This document shows positions 4,392 to 10,905 of a stretch of 10,905 nucleotides of DNA, piece after piece. The stretch is from the NCBI GenBank assembly GCA_964514305.1, contig CAZEQD010000065.1, positions 1-10,905 of the forward strand, written 5' to 3'. The translations under genes and the position numbers were made by a program. Under the pieces are notes generated by a model. That model did no database searches. It worked only from the letters and a program-made list of their open reading frames with translations, and had not been told where the DNA came from. Numbering within the stretch: the stretch's first letter is position 1; every line of letters starts with the position of its first letter. Origin of the DNA: CAZEQD01 sp964514305. GTDB taxonomy: Bacteria; Acidobacteriota; Aminicenantia; Aminicenantales; Aminicenantaceae.

Positions 4392-7187
4392 ATGGAGAAA
4401 AAAGTTAAAAACAAATCAACGACAGTATCTATCCCTAAGCTTCAAAATCCAGATTCAAAAATAAAAGATCTGAAAAAAATAGGAGAAGAACATAATTTTT
4501 TTAAGTCATCTCTTAATTTAGGAAAATCAATTATTAAGGAGGAAAAATTTTCCCGCAGAATAGGACACGATATTTTAGATGAAATAAATGATGGCCTGGT
4601 CTATCTGAGCCAGACCGGAATTATTCTGGATGTCAATAAAAAGGCTGCTCAATTTTTTGGCGTCTCAAAAAAAGAACTTTTAGGCAAGCATTTTACAAAA
4701 ATAGGAATATTTTCAGCCCGCGATTACTCTAGGTTACTCAAGAATTTTAAAGCAGCCCTTTCCCAGAAAGTTAATTTATTTGAGGTAAAAATCCGCAATA
4801 AAAAAGGCAAAGAATTATATCTTGAGTGTTCAGTTACGATTATCAAGAAAGACCGTTTTCCATCAGGATTTATTATTGTTGCCCGCGACATTACAAAACA
4901 AAAATTATCTGAAATATCTCTGGAAGAGTCAAAGGAGCGCTATAAAGACCTGGTAGATAGGGCAGGGGTAGGAATTTTAGTTGAAGACAATCAAGGCAAT
5001 TTTAAGTATTTCAACCAGCGTTTTTGTCAACTGTTTGGCTATTCAAACCAAGAAATGGCAAAGCAGAATATTGAAACTTTAGTTCACTCTGGTGATTTAA
5101 AAAGAATTAAAAGGGCTCATAGAGAATTTCTTAAGAGTAACAAAAAATCAATCAAGCTAGAATCTAGATGTCTGAAAAAAGATGGGTCGATTATTTTTCT
5201 TGAAATTTATGGTGAAGTCTTGAAGGAGAAAGGGGAAATAACAGGACGACGCTATTACTTATGGGATATTACTGAGCGTAAGAAAAGAGAAGAAGCCCTT
5301 AAAAGTTCTGAGGAGAGGTTCAGGATTTTGTTTGATTATGCACCGGATGCTTACTATTTGAATGATCTTAAGGGAAATTTTATTGATGGCAACAAAAAGG
5401 CGGAAGAAATCATAGGATATAAAAAAGAGGAGCTTATTGGCAAGAATTTTCTAAAATTAAAATTGCTCTCGCCAGCTAAGATTCCTAAAGCCGCGGCTAC
5501 TTTGATGAAAAATGCTTTGGGCCGGTCAACTGGTCCGGATGAATTTATATTTAAACGCAATGATGGGAGCTTGGTTACAGTGGAAATCTCCACTTATCCA
5601 GTAAAAATAAAAGATAAACCTGTTGTCTTAGGCATCGCCAGAGATATTACAGAACGCAAAAAAGCTCAAGAAGAAAGAAACCTATTAATGACTGCCATTA
5701 ATCAAGCTTCAGAAATAATAGCTCTGACTGATGTTGATTCCAAAATAAAATATGTCAATCCAGCTTTAGAACGAATTTCTGGATTTACTAATAAGGAACT
5801 CAAGGGTCAATCTATTCGGCTGTTTCTAAAAGATGTAGATAAATATATCTGGCAGGAAATTGGAAAGACCCTGAGGGAGGGCAAGATCTGGAAGGGTAAA
5901 ATTTCTTTAAGAAAAAAAGACAGCAGTTTATTTGAGGCAGAAGTTACAGCTACTCCTGTTAGAGATACTCAGGGGAAAATTAACCATTATATTTATTTTT
6001 TACGCGATATAACTGAACAAATCAAGTTAGAAGAACAACTTCGACAAATCCAGAAAATGGAGGCTTTAGGTACACTGACTGGAGGAATTGCCCATGACTT
6101 CAATAATATTTTAACCTCGATCATAGGTTACACGGAGATGGCCTTGGATGATGCTCCTCCAGATAGTTTGCTCCGCTGCAATTTAGAGGAAGTATTTAAA
6201 GCCGGAAAGAGAGGCCAGGATCTGGTCAACCAGATTCTTGCTTTCAGCCGGCCCAGCCACCAGCAGAAAAAGCCTGTCCAGGTAAGCTCTTTAATAAAAG
6301 AAACCCTTAAGCTGCTTCGGGTATCACTGCCAGCCAATATTAAAATCCATCAGAACATAAAATCTGACTCAATGGTTATGGCTGATCCAACTCAGATTCA
6401 TCAAATTGTCTTAAATCTCTGTAAGAATGCGGCTGATGCTATGAGTCCCAAAGGAGGGCTGCTTGAAGTAAGACTGGAAGATGTTGAACTGTCCAAAGGA
6501 TTTCTTAAAGCCTATCCTAATCTGGAGCCTGGGCCTTTTTTGAAACTTTCAGTGAGGGATACAGGCATAGGTATAGAGGAATCAGTTCTGAATCGGATTT
6601 TTGATCCTTTCTTTACTACCAAAGCACCGGGGCAGGGAACTGGGATGGGATTAGCTGTTGTTCATAGTGGGGTGAGAAATCACGGCGGAATTATAAATGT
6701 TCATACCAAGTCTGGAGAAGGAACTACCTTTGATATTTATTTACCAAAAAGTAAGGGAACTACTAAAAATAAAGAGGAAAAGCAGCAAACAGTTCCGGGC
6801 GGCCGGGAACGCCTTCTATTTATTGATGATGAAGAGCAAGTGATAAAACTCGGCAAACAGATGCTGGAAAGTTTGGGTTATCAGGTAACAGCCTTTTCTG
6901 ATCCTTTAAAGGCCCTTCAAACTTTTAAAGGTCAGCCTGAAAATTTTGATCTGGTTATAAGTGATTCTCATATGCCAGGCGTAGCAGGTGGTGACTTAGC
7001 TACAGAAATATTTAAAATACGTCCCCAGATTCCCTTTATATTTTGTACTGGCAACGGGCTTAAATTGAAAAAAGAAAAAGCTATGGAAATTGGGGCTAGG
7101 GATATTATTTCTAAACCATTCCAGAAAAAAGATTTGGCTAAGGTTGTAAGGAAAGTTTTAGACCAAGTCAAAACAGGGAGACGGTGA
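4392..7187 (+). CDS. hybrid sensor histidine kinase, four PAS domains + HisKA + HATPase + receiver
   Basis: This 931-residue kinase has no membrane segment and should be cytoplasmic. A Lys-rich N-terminus (1-55) precedes four PAS domains at about 57-172, 180-297, 305-420 and 430-545, each ending in a D-I-T-[EK] motif that leads into a short helix. A HisKA domain of the HDFNN class has phospho-accepting H568 (GGIAHDFNNILTS). The HATPase shows an N box (VLNLCKNAADAM) and glycine boxes (DTGIGIEE, GQGTGMGLAVV). The C-terminal receiver (about 813-925) keeps its acidic pair, phosphoacceptor D858 (LVISDSHMPG), the switch Thr (FCTGNG) and the conserved Lys (SKPF), so it looks functional. The start follows a weak purine-rich AAGAAAGAA site. 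The stop overlaps the next receiver gene as TGATG, so both are coupled. The layered PAS domains suggest several cytoplasmic inputs; none shows a recognisable cofactor motif. Confidence 0.92.
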   Translation: MEKKVKNKSTTVSIPKLQNPDSKIKDLKKIGEEHNFFKSSLNLGKSIIKEEKFSRRIGHDILDEINDGLVYLSQTGIILDVNKKAAQFFGVSKKELLGKHFTKIGIFSARDYSRLLKNFKAALSQKVNLFEVKIRNKKGKELYLECSVTIIKKDRFPSGFIIVARDITKQKLSEISLEESKERYKDLVDRAGVGILVEDNQGNFKYFNQRFCQLFGYSNQEMAKQNIETLVHSGDLKRIKRAHREFLKSNKKSIKLESRCLKKDGSIIFLEIYGEVLKEKGEITGRRYYLWDITERKKREEALKSSEERFRILFDYAPDAYYLNDLKGNFIDGNKKAEEIIGYKKEELIGKNFLKLKLLSPAKIPKAAATLMKNALGRSTGPDEFIFKRNDGSLVTVEISTYPVKIKDKPVVLGIARDITERKKAQEERNLLMTAINQASEIIALTDVDSKIKYVNPALERISGFTNKELKGQSIRLFLKDVDKYIWQEIGKTLREGKIWKGKISLRKKDSSLFEAEVTATPVRDTQGKINHYIYFLRDITEQIKLEEQLRQIQKMEALGTLTGGIAHDFNNILTSIIGYTEMALDDAPPDSLLRCNLEEVFKAGKRGQDLVNQILAFSRPSHQQKKPVQVSSLIKETLKLLRVSLPANIKIHQNIKSDSMVMADPTQIHQIVLNLCKNAADAMSPKGGLLEVRLEDVELSKGFLKAYPNLEPGPFLKLSVRDTGIGIEESVLNRIFDPFFTTKAPGQGTGMGLAVVHSGVRNHGGIINVHTKSGEGTTFDIYLPKSKGTTKNKEEKQQTVPGGRERLLFIDDEEQVIKLGKQMLESLGYQVTAFSDPLKALQTFKGQPENFDLVISDSHMPGVAGGDLATEIFKIRPQIPFIFCTGNGLKLKKEKAMEIGARDIISKPFQKKDLAKVVRKVLDQVKTGRR

Positions 7188-7555
7188 TGAAAAACATCCT
7201 TATTATTGAAGACGATGATCAGATCCGGGCTCTCCTTCGGCAAATTTTAGAAAGAGAAGGATATGAGGTGAATGATGTCCCTGACGGGAAAAAGGGGATA
7301 GAGCTTTACCGCCAGCAACCAGCTGATCTGGTAATAACAGATCTGGTGATGCCTGAAAAGGAAGGAATTGAAACTATCATCGAGCTCAAAAGTGATTATC
7401 CACAAGTAAAAATTATTGCTATTTCTGGAGGTGGTAAAGTTATTCCCGAGATTTATTTAGAAATGGCTGAGAAGCTCGGGGCTTCTTATACCATTAAAAA
7501 ACCTTTTGAACGGAGAGAAATTTTAAAAGCTGTCCATAATTTATTAGAGTATTAA
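7187..7555 (+). CDS. receiver-only response regulator (CheY-like)
   Basis: The 122-residue protein is a lone receiver domain with acidic residues E8-D11, phosphoacceptor D52 (LVITDLVMP), the switch residue S80 within AISGGG and K105 in KKPF. A GTG at 7184 is in frame, but the ATG at 7187 is preferred: it overlaps the hybrid kinase stop as TGATG and lies 6 nt after GGGAG (7176-7180), whereas the GTG would be only 3 nt away. The tight overlap with the kinase argues that the two are made together and that this protein takes phosphate from the kinase, directly or via its receiver. It has no output domain, so it should act by phosphotransfer or protein binding, for instance to an Hpt protein encoded elsewhere or to the HD-GYP protein 12 bp downstream. 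Confidence 0.9.
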   Translation: MKNILIIEDDDQIRALLRQILEREGYEVNDVPDGKKGIELYRQQPADLVITDLVMPEKEGIETIIELKSDYPQVKIIAISGGGKVIPEIYLEMAEKLGASYTIKKPFERREILKAVHNLLEY

Positions 7556-7567
7556 GAAGGTAGATTT

Positions 7568-8641
7568 ATGCCCAATATTCTTATTGTTGACGACGAGGAA
7601 CCCATCTGCCAGCTACTGCAGCAGATGCTGGAGAAAGAAGGGTATAGTTGTGCTCAAGCTTTTGATGGAGCTCAAGCTAAGGAAATATTGAATAAACAGA
7701 GTTTTGAGCTTGCTCTGGTTGATATAAACATGCCTGGAGAATCCGGTCTTGATTTAATCCGCCACCTGGAGGCAGACTTTCCCCAGACAGCAGCTATTAT
7801 GATTACGGCTGTCAGTAATCCTGAAGTAGCTGAGTTGGCCTTAGAGATAGGTGCTTATGATTATATAATTAAACCTTTTGAAAGGAACAGAGTGTTGATA
7901 AGTGTAACCAATGCTCTCCGCCGGCGTCGGCTTGAGATTGAAAATAGGCTTTACAGGCAAAAATTGGAGGAGATGGTGTCGCAGCGAACAGTCGCTTTGA
8001 ATAATGCTCTAAACAAACTGAAAAAAACTCTGATGGGAGCAATCCGGGCTATAGCCATGACCGTTGAGGCTCGTGATCCTTATACAGCAGGTCATCAAAA
8101 AAGGGTAGGAGAGCTAGGAGCAGCTATCGCCAGGGAGATGAACCTTAATCAGGACCAAATTGAGGCTATCCATATCAGTGGACAGATTCATGATTTAGGT
8201 AAGATATCAATCCCAGCCGAAATTCTAACCAGTCCTAGGCGATTAAACGAGGATGAATTAAGCTTGATCAAAACCCATCCTCAAGTTGGTTACAATATAT
8301 TAAAGAATATTGAATTTCCTTGGCCTGTGGCCAAGATCATCCTTCAGCATCACGAAAGACTGGACGGCTCTGGTTACCCTCAGGGTCTCAAAGCTGAAGC
8401 TATCCTGGTTGAGGCTAAGATTTTAGCTGTGGCTGATGTAGTTGAGGCGATGTCTTCTCACCGGCCTTACCGCCCAGCCCTGGGCTTAGACAGAGCCCTG
8501 GAGGAGATTAAACAGCATAGCGGACGTTTGTATGATCCAGTGGCAGTTGAAGCCTGCCTTAAAATATTTTCTCAGAGAAATTATGATTTGAGCTTTTTTC
8601 CCAGGAGAGGCTACAGTAAGGTCAAGGCTTTGAAGATATAA
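7568..8641 (+). CDS. response regulator with HD-GYP cyclic-di-GMP phosphodiesterase output
   Basis: The 357-residue protein has a receiver domain (about 1-120) with D8/D9, phosphoacceptor D52 (LALVDINMPG), switch T80 and K102 (IIKPF). A coiled-coil linker (about 118-155) leads into an HD-GYP domain (about 160-340). Visible metal and signature residues are H208-D209 in IHDLGK, H261/H262 in the HHE motif and DGSGYP at 266-271, followed by the VADVVEAMSSHRPYRP block. HD-GYP proteins hydrolyse cyclic-di-GMP to pGpG or GMP, so phosphorylation here probably lowers cyclic-di-GMP and favours motility over attachment. Translation starts behind AAGAAGG (7554-7560). It is the last gene of a compact unit with the hybrid kinase and a free receiver, which makes it the likely output of that branch. 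All key residues are intact. Confidence 0.94.
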   Translation: MPNILIVDDEEPICQLLQQMLEKEGYSCAQAFDGAQAKEILNKQSFELALVDINMPGESGLDLIRHLEADFPQTAAIMITAVSNPEVAELALEIGAYDYIIKPFERNRVLISVTNALRRRRLEIENRLYRQKLEEMVSQRTVALNNALNKLKKTLMGAIRAIAMTVEARDPYTAGHQKRVGELGAAIAREMNLNQDQIEAIHISGQIHDLGKISIPAEILTSPRRLNEDELSLIKTHPQVGYNILKNIEFPWPVAKIILQHHERLDGSGYPQGLKAEAILVEAKILAVADVVEAMSSHRPYRPALGLDRALEEIKQHSGRLYDPVAVEACLKIFSQRNYDLSFFPRRGYSKVKALKI

Positions 8642-8658
8642 ATCCGGCTACTGTCCGC

Positions 8659-8904
8659 ATGTCATGGACTGAGCCTGGCGAACTGCCTGAAATATCTCCC
8701 CCAGAGTATGAATTTGAAGGAAAGTTATTTCAGGCCAAACTTCCTCAAGAGCAGGCTATAAAACTTATCGATAATCCTCAAAGAGATAATAAATACGAGA
8801 TTGTCGTCAGCGACCAGTTTAACGGAGGCTCAACTTTCAGTCTTTCTTATGAGATAACCATTCATGGCAAAAAGAAGGACAATGATGATGACAATGATAT
8901 TTAA
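8659..8904 (+). CDS. hypothetical 81-codon frame, probably the 3' remnant of a beta-rich protein
   Basis: I do not recognise this protein. It is hydrophilic, looks like alternating beta strands (KYEIVVSD, FSLSYEITIHG) and ends in an acidic tail of Asp and Asn. No ribosome binding site precedes the ATG at 8659. The frame stays open upstream to 8620, and the residues before the ATG (DINPATVR, from 8635) read like genuine protein, overlapping the last codons of the HD-GYP gene. That suggests the 3' end of a larger gene joined at about 8635, not a complete gene. The strand pattern is reminiscent of repeated secreted beta-sandwich domains that begin with I-N-P-x-T, but this is a weak resemblance. 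It may still be expressed by read-through from the signalling operon. Confidence 0.38.
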   Translation: MSWTEPGELPEISPPEYEFEGKLFQAKLPQEQAIKLIDNPQRDNKYEIVVSDQFNGGSTFSLSYEITIHGKKKDNDDDNDI

Positions 8905-9083
8905 ATTAAAAGACCATTATATATTAGACGCTACTTCCAGTTGTTTGCTGGGAGTTGGTCAATAATCCTTGGCCTTGAAGATAGTAGTCTTAAATCTCGA
9001 TAAATAGTAAAAAAGGCGCCATTTACTGATTAGTTCATTTTTATCTTTAACCCACCTAGCTTTGCAGTAACATTTTAGCCTGT

Positions 9084-9105
9084 AGGACCCGCTGTCCTCA
9101 GCGGG
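9084..9105. repeat. GC-rich hairpin with two mutually exclusive folds
   Basis: CCCGCTG (9088-9094) and CAGCGGG (9099-9105) form a perfect 7-bp stem with a TCCT loop. The overlapping pair AGGAC (9084-9088) and GTCCT (9094-9098) forms an alternative 5-bp stem. The block is much richer in GC than the surrounding spacer. It could be a dispersed intergenic repeat unit or a weak terminator; the following CTGTTTGATT is not a convincing T-tract. Confidence 0.4.
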
Positions 9106-9200
9106 CTGTTTGATTATAGGGTGAGCCGTTCGGAAATGAGGATGCTTTGTCTATTTTTTTATTTTTTTAAGCAAAATTTAGGCGATAAGGTATTTTCGGT

Positions 9201-9229
9201 TTGCATAAATTGGAAATTGCCATTATTAT
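9201..9229 (+). promoter_or_regulatory. promoter for the HAD-IB phosphatase gene
   Basis: A -35-like TTGCAT (9201-9206), a 17-bp spacer and a -10 box TATTAT (9224-9229, 5 of 6) lie directly before the gene. Transcription would begin near 9236 and leave a leader of about 18 nt. The -35 match is only moderate (TTG conserved). The long spacer upstream supports an independent transcription start here. Confidence 0.42.
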
Positions 9230-9253
9230 AGAATAAAAGAGACCAGGTAAATA

Positions 9254-9907
9254 ATGGCACGTTGGGCAGTATTTGACGTTGATGGCACTCTTCTGGCTGG
9301 ATTTTCCATGGAAAGAAGATTTGTCGATTATCTCCTGCGGCGGAAGAAGCTTCCCCTTAAAAATTTATTAAACTATTTCCTGAAGATACTAACTGCCTTC
9401 TGGTCTAAAGATGGAATGACAGCCGTAAGAGCCAATAAATATTATTTGAGTAAATATCCAGTAGCCGCCGTTGAAAGAGAGTCTGAAACCTGTTTCCAGC
9501 GCTATATTGCTCCCTTTTTCTTTAAGGCAGGCAAACAAAAAATTGAATGTTTAAGGCGGGAAGGATATAAAATACTGATTATCAGCGGAGCACCTTCGTT
9601 TTTAGCCCGCCGCCTTCAGAACATCTATTGCCCTGATTATTTAATCTGTGCTGAGCTTGAGAATAACAATGGGCTTTATACAGGAAATCTGTCAGGATTC
9701 TACCCTTATGGACAGGGCAAGCGAATTCTATTGGAGGAGATCAGAGCAAAGCTTGATCTGGATTTTAGCCAATCTATAGTATTTGCTAACCATTATTCTG
9801 ATATTCACCATATGAAACTTTTTGGCAGAGTTGTGGCTGTAAATCCTGGCTTTAGGCTGCGAAGAACTGCTAAAAAATACGGATGGCAGATAGTTTCTTG
9901 GCCATAG
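9254..9907 (+). CDS. HAD superfamily subfamily IB hydrolase (SerB-like phosphatase)
   Basis: This 217-residue protein fits the usual length of HAD-IB phosphatases. Motif I is FDVDGT with nucleophile D8 and acid/base D10; motif II is IISGAP with S111; motif III is K156 (YGQGKR); motif IV is ANHYSD with D183, followed by the family-typical VVAVNPGFRLRRTAKKYGW ending. Family members hydrolyse phosphate monoesters through an aspartyl-phosphate; substrates include phosphoserine and lipid head-group phosphates, and this substrate cannot be told. In motif IV the first Asp of the usual DxxxD is N179, which leaves one acidic Mg ligand at D183. An aromatic, basic stretch around residues 35-50 probably forms part of the helical cap. 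The start follows AGG at 9245-9247, and a promoter lies just upstream. It has no functional link to the signalling block that I can see. Confidence 0.85.
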   Translation: MARWAVFDVDGTLLAGFSMERRFVDYLLRRKKLPLKNLLNYFLKILTAFWSKDGMTAVRANKYYLSKYPVAAVERESETCFQRYIAPFFFKAGKQKIECLRREGYKILIISGAPSFLARRLQNIYCPDYLICAELENNNGLYTGNLSGFYPYGQGKRILLEEIRAKLDLDFSQSIVFANHYSDIHHMKLFGRVVAVNPGFRLRRTAKKYGWQIVSWP

Positions 9908-9951
9908 GATTGAATGCATTTTTTACCCGCTGCCAATGATTCTAGCTATAA

Positions 9952-10647
9952 AGGGCAGGAATTAAATGGGCTGAATCTGAATTCCATTCTCTATTCTCTT
10001 ATCTTGAGTTAAGATCAGTAAATCCAGACAGAGCTCTAGAGGAAGCCGATCAAGTCTGGAAGGTTGCTTTGGAATCCAGTAGTTATAATCTTTATTTCCA
10101 AAGGCTTGCTTTGTTTATAAAAGGGTATGCTTATTTAGAAAGGGGAGATATTGACCAAGCCCGGTCGAATGCCCATCAGCTAAAGCGGCTTATCGACCAA
10201 GGAATGAATAAGAAAGCCATAAAGTATTATCATTATTTTTTGAGCATGATAGAACTGAATAAGCAGGATTTTTCTCGCTCGATTTTACATTTTAAACAGG
10301 CATTATCTTCGCTTTCTTCTCAGTTAGTCGTGTCTATATTCTCATTTTCCAATGGCCAGGCTCTATTTATAGAGCATATAGCCTTGGCTTATCTTAAATC
10401 AGGTTATTTAGAGAGGGCCCGACAAGAATATGAAAAAATAATTTCCTTAACTGCCGGTTGGCTGCTTTATGGAGATATATATGCGAAAAGCTACTACAAT
10501 CTAGGCCGGATTCAGGAGCAGCTTGGTAACCAAGAAAAAGCCATAGCCAATTATCAGAAATTTCTTTCTCTCTGGAAAGAGGCAGATTCTGGCCTTCCTG
10601 AAGTGAGCCATGCCCGCCAGCGGCTGGACGCCCTTAAAAAAAAATAA
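9952..10647 (+). pseudogene. TPR protein, 5'-truncated C-terminal remnant
   Basis: The frame is open from 9952 (just after a TAA at 9949-9951) to the stop at 10645-10647, but it contains no ATG or GTG start before 10069. The first usable codon is a TTG at 10069 behind GGAAGG (10058-10063). Sequence upstream of that TTG (PDRALEEADQVW) already looks like a TPR helix, so the gene probably lost its 5' part. About four TPR hairpins are visible, around 10099-10190, 10211-10310, 10370-10450 and 10480-10590, with typical G-x-x-x-x-A pairs such as AYLERGDIDQA and GNQEKAIANYQKFL. The end (FLSLWKEAD...PEV..AR.RL) resembles, from memory, the C-terminus of large TPR proteins that carry kinase, cyclase or TolB-like N-terminal modules. 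Expression from the TTG as a short 192-residue scaffold is possible, but remnant is the better reading. Confidence 0.6.
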
Positions 10648-10905
10648 AAAATCTTCCTTGAGTAAAGATCTCCGCCCATCTGCTTACCTTTAAAAACCAT
10701 ACTTTTCCACCTATTCTGTGAATAAGTTTGTTGAAAAGTGTCTTATTTATTTTTTAATCAATTGATCTAATTACATTTCCTACATATTGCAAAAAAAATG
10801 GGCAAAAAGTTGTTTTAGATTAAAATAGTGACTGTAGCGCATGATGGTATTTATTGGTAGCTGCTGAGAACAGCTTGGCTGATAGAGGCCGCAGGCATGG
10901 CGGCA
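10648..10905. other. right-edge region, no identified gene
   Basis: AT-rich sequence to about 10830, then more GC-rich. A small hairpin ATCTT/AAGAT sits just after the TPR stop. At the edge, a minus-strand frame enters the window and ends at a TAA (10851-10853) after 17 residues (AAMPAASISQAVLSSYQ); it could be the C-terminus of a gene lying to the right, converging on this region, but it is too short to judge. GCCGC and GCGGC at the very end form a 5-bp stem that may belong to the same unseen feature. Confidence 0.3.

Larger units (their letters stand above)
8905..9253. other. intergenic region with hairpins and a promoter, no gene
   Basis: No credible coding frame is present. Near the start, CTTCCAG (8934-8940) pairs with CTGGGAG (8948-8954, one G-U), and GACCA (8912-8916) can pair with TGGTC (8956-8960) around it; there is no T-run, so termination is doubtful. 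AGTAAA (9006-9011) and TTTACT (9022-9027) flank a GGCGCC palindrome. The GC-rich double hairpin at 9084-9105 and the promoter at 9201-9229 are listed separately. Confidence 0.5.

Noticed and set aside
7184..7186. GTG at 7184 as start of the second receiver-only gene
   Set aside because: Only 3 nt from GGGAG; the ATG at 7187 gives normal spacing and a classic TGATG overlap.
5354..7243. Minus-strand frames at 5354-5593, 6128-6337 and 6968-7243
   Set aside because: Antisense to intact PAS, kinase and receiver domains; no independent evidence for coding.
9914..10015. ATG frame starting at 9914 as a possible 5' part of the TPR gene joined by a frameshift
   Set aside because: Its translation does not look TPR-like, and no run or slip site near 9950 joins it convincingly to the TPR frame.
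10648..10670. Terminator after the TPR remnant
   Set aside because: The ATCTT/AAGAT stem is short and A-T rich, with no T-run after it.
1..10905. CRISPR array, tRNA, rRNA, known riboswitch or defence system
   Set aside because: No regularly spaced repeats, cloverleaf, rRNA-like blocks, known riboswitch cores or defence domains were found on reading either strand.

Overview
The window is bacterial DNA, AT-rich (around 40% GC by eye, not computed). It uses ATG starts with GGAGG-type ribosome binding sites at several genes and sigma70-like promoter boxes. PAS-rich soluble kinases, an HD-GYP response regulator, a TPR remnant and IS/MITE-like debris suggest a free-living, probably uncultured environmental (anaerobic-type) bacterium. 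No marker gene fixes the phylum; Desulfobacterota-, Omnitrophota- or Aminicenantota-like lineages are guesses only.

Layout. Positions 1-83 hold the C-terminal end of an ISL3-family transposase that runs in from the left. A small membrane-anchored helical protein (116-451, minus) follows, with a very good promoter. A divergent spacer (452-793) carries a second good promoter and a strong stem-loop in the leader of the first kinase gene. From 794 to 8641 lies a signal-transduction block: a NarX/NreB-type kinase (PAS-GAF-PAS-HisKA_3-HATPase) coupled to a NarL/FixJ response regulator; a 128-bp inverted-repeat element; a receiver-only protein whose ribosome binding site can be masked by a perfect hairpin; a 931-aa hybrid kinase (four PAS, HisKA, HATPase, receiver); a second receiver-only protein; and a receiver-HD-GYP protein. 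The last three are tightly packed and probably one transcript.

From 8635 onward the region looks degraded. An 81-codon frame resembles the 3' end of a lost beta-rich protein, and an intact HAD-IB phosphatase gene with its own promoter is followed by a 5'-truncated TPR protein remnant. The last 258 bp hold nothing I can name.

How the genes work together (inference). The two kinases have no membrane segments, so they probably sense cytoplasmic cues through PAS and GAF domains. One branch ends in transcription through the LuxR-type DNA-binding regulator. The other can spread phosphate over the hybrid receiver and the free receivers and ends in cyclic-di-GMP hydrolysis by the HD-GYP protein. Five receiver domains and only two kinases in under 8 kb suggest a branched relay or phosphate sinks. 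I saw no CRISPR array, tRNA or rRNA, and no clearly new enzyme system. The most checkable novelties are the masked ribosome binding site, the inverted-repeat element and the structured kinase leader.
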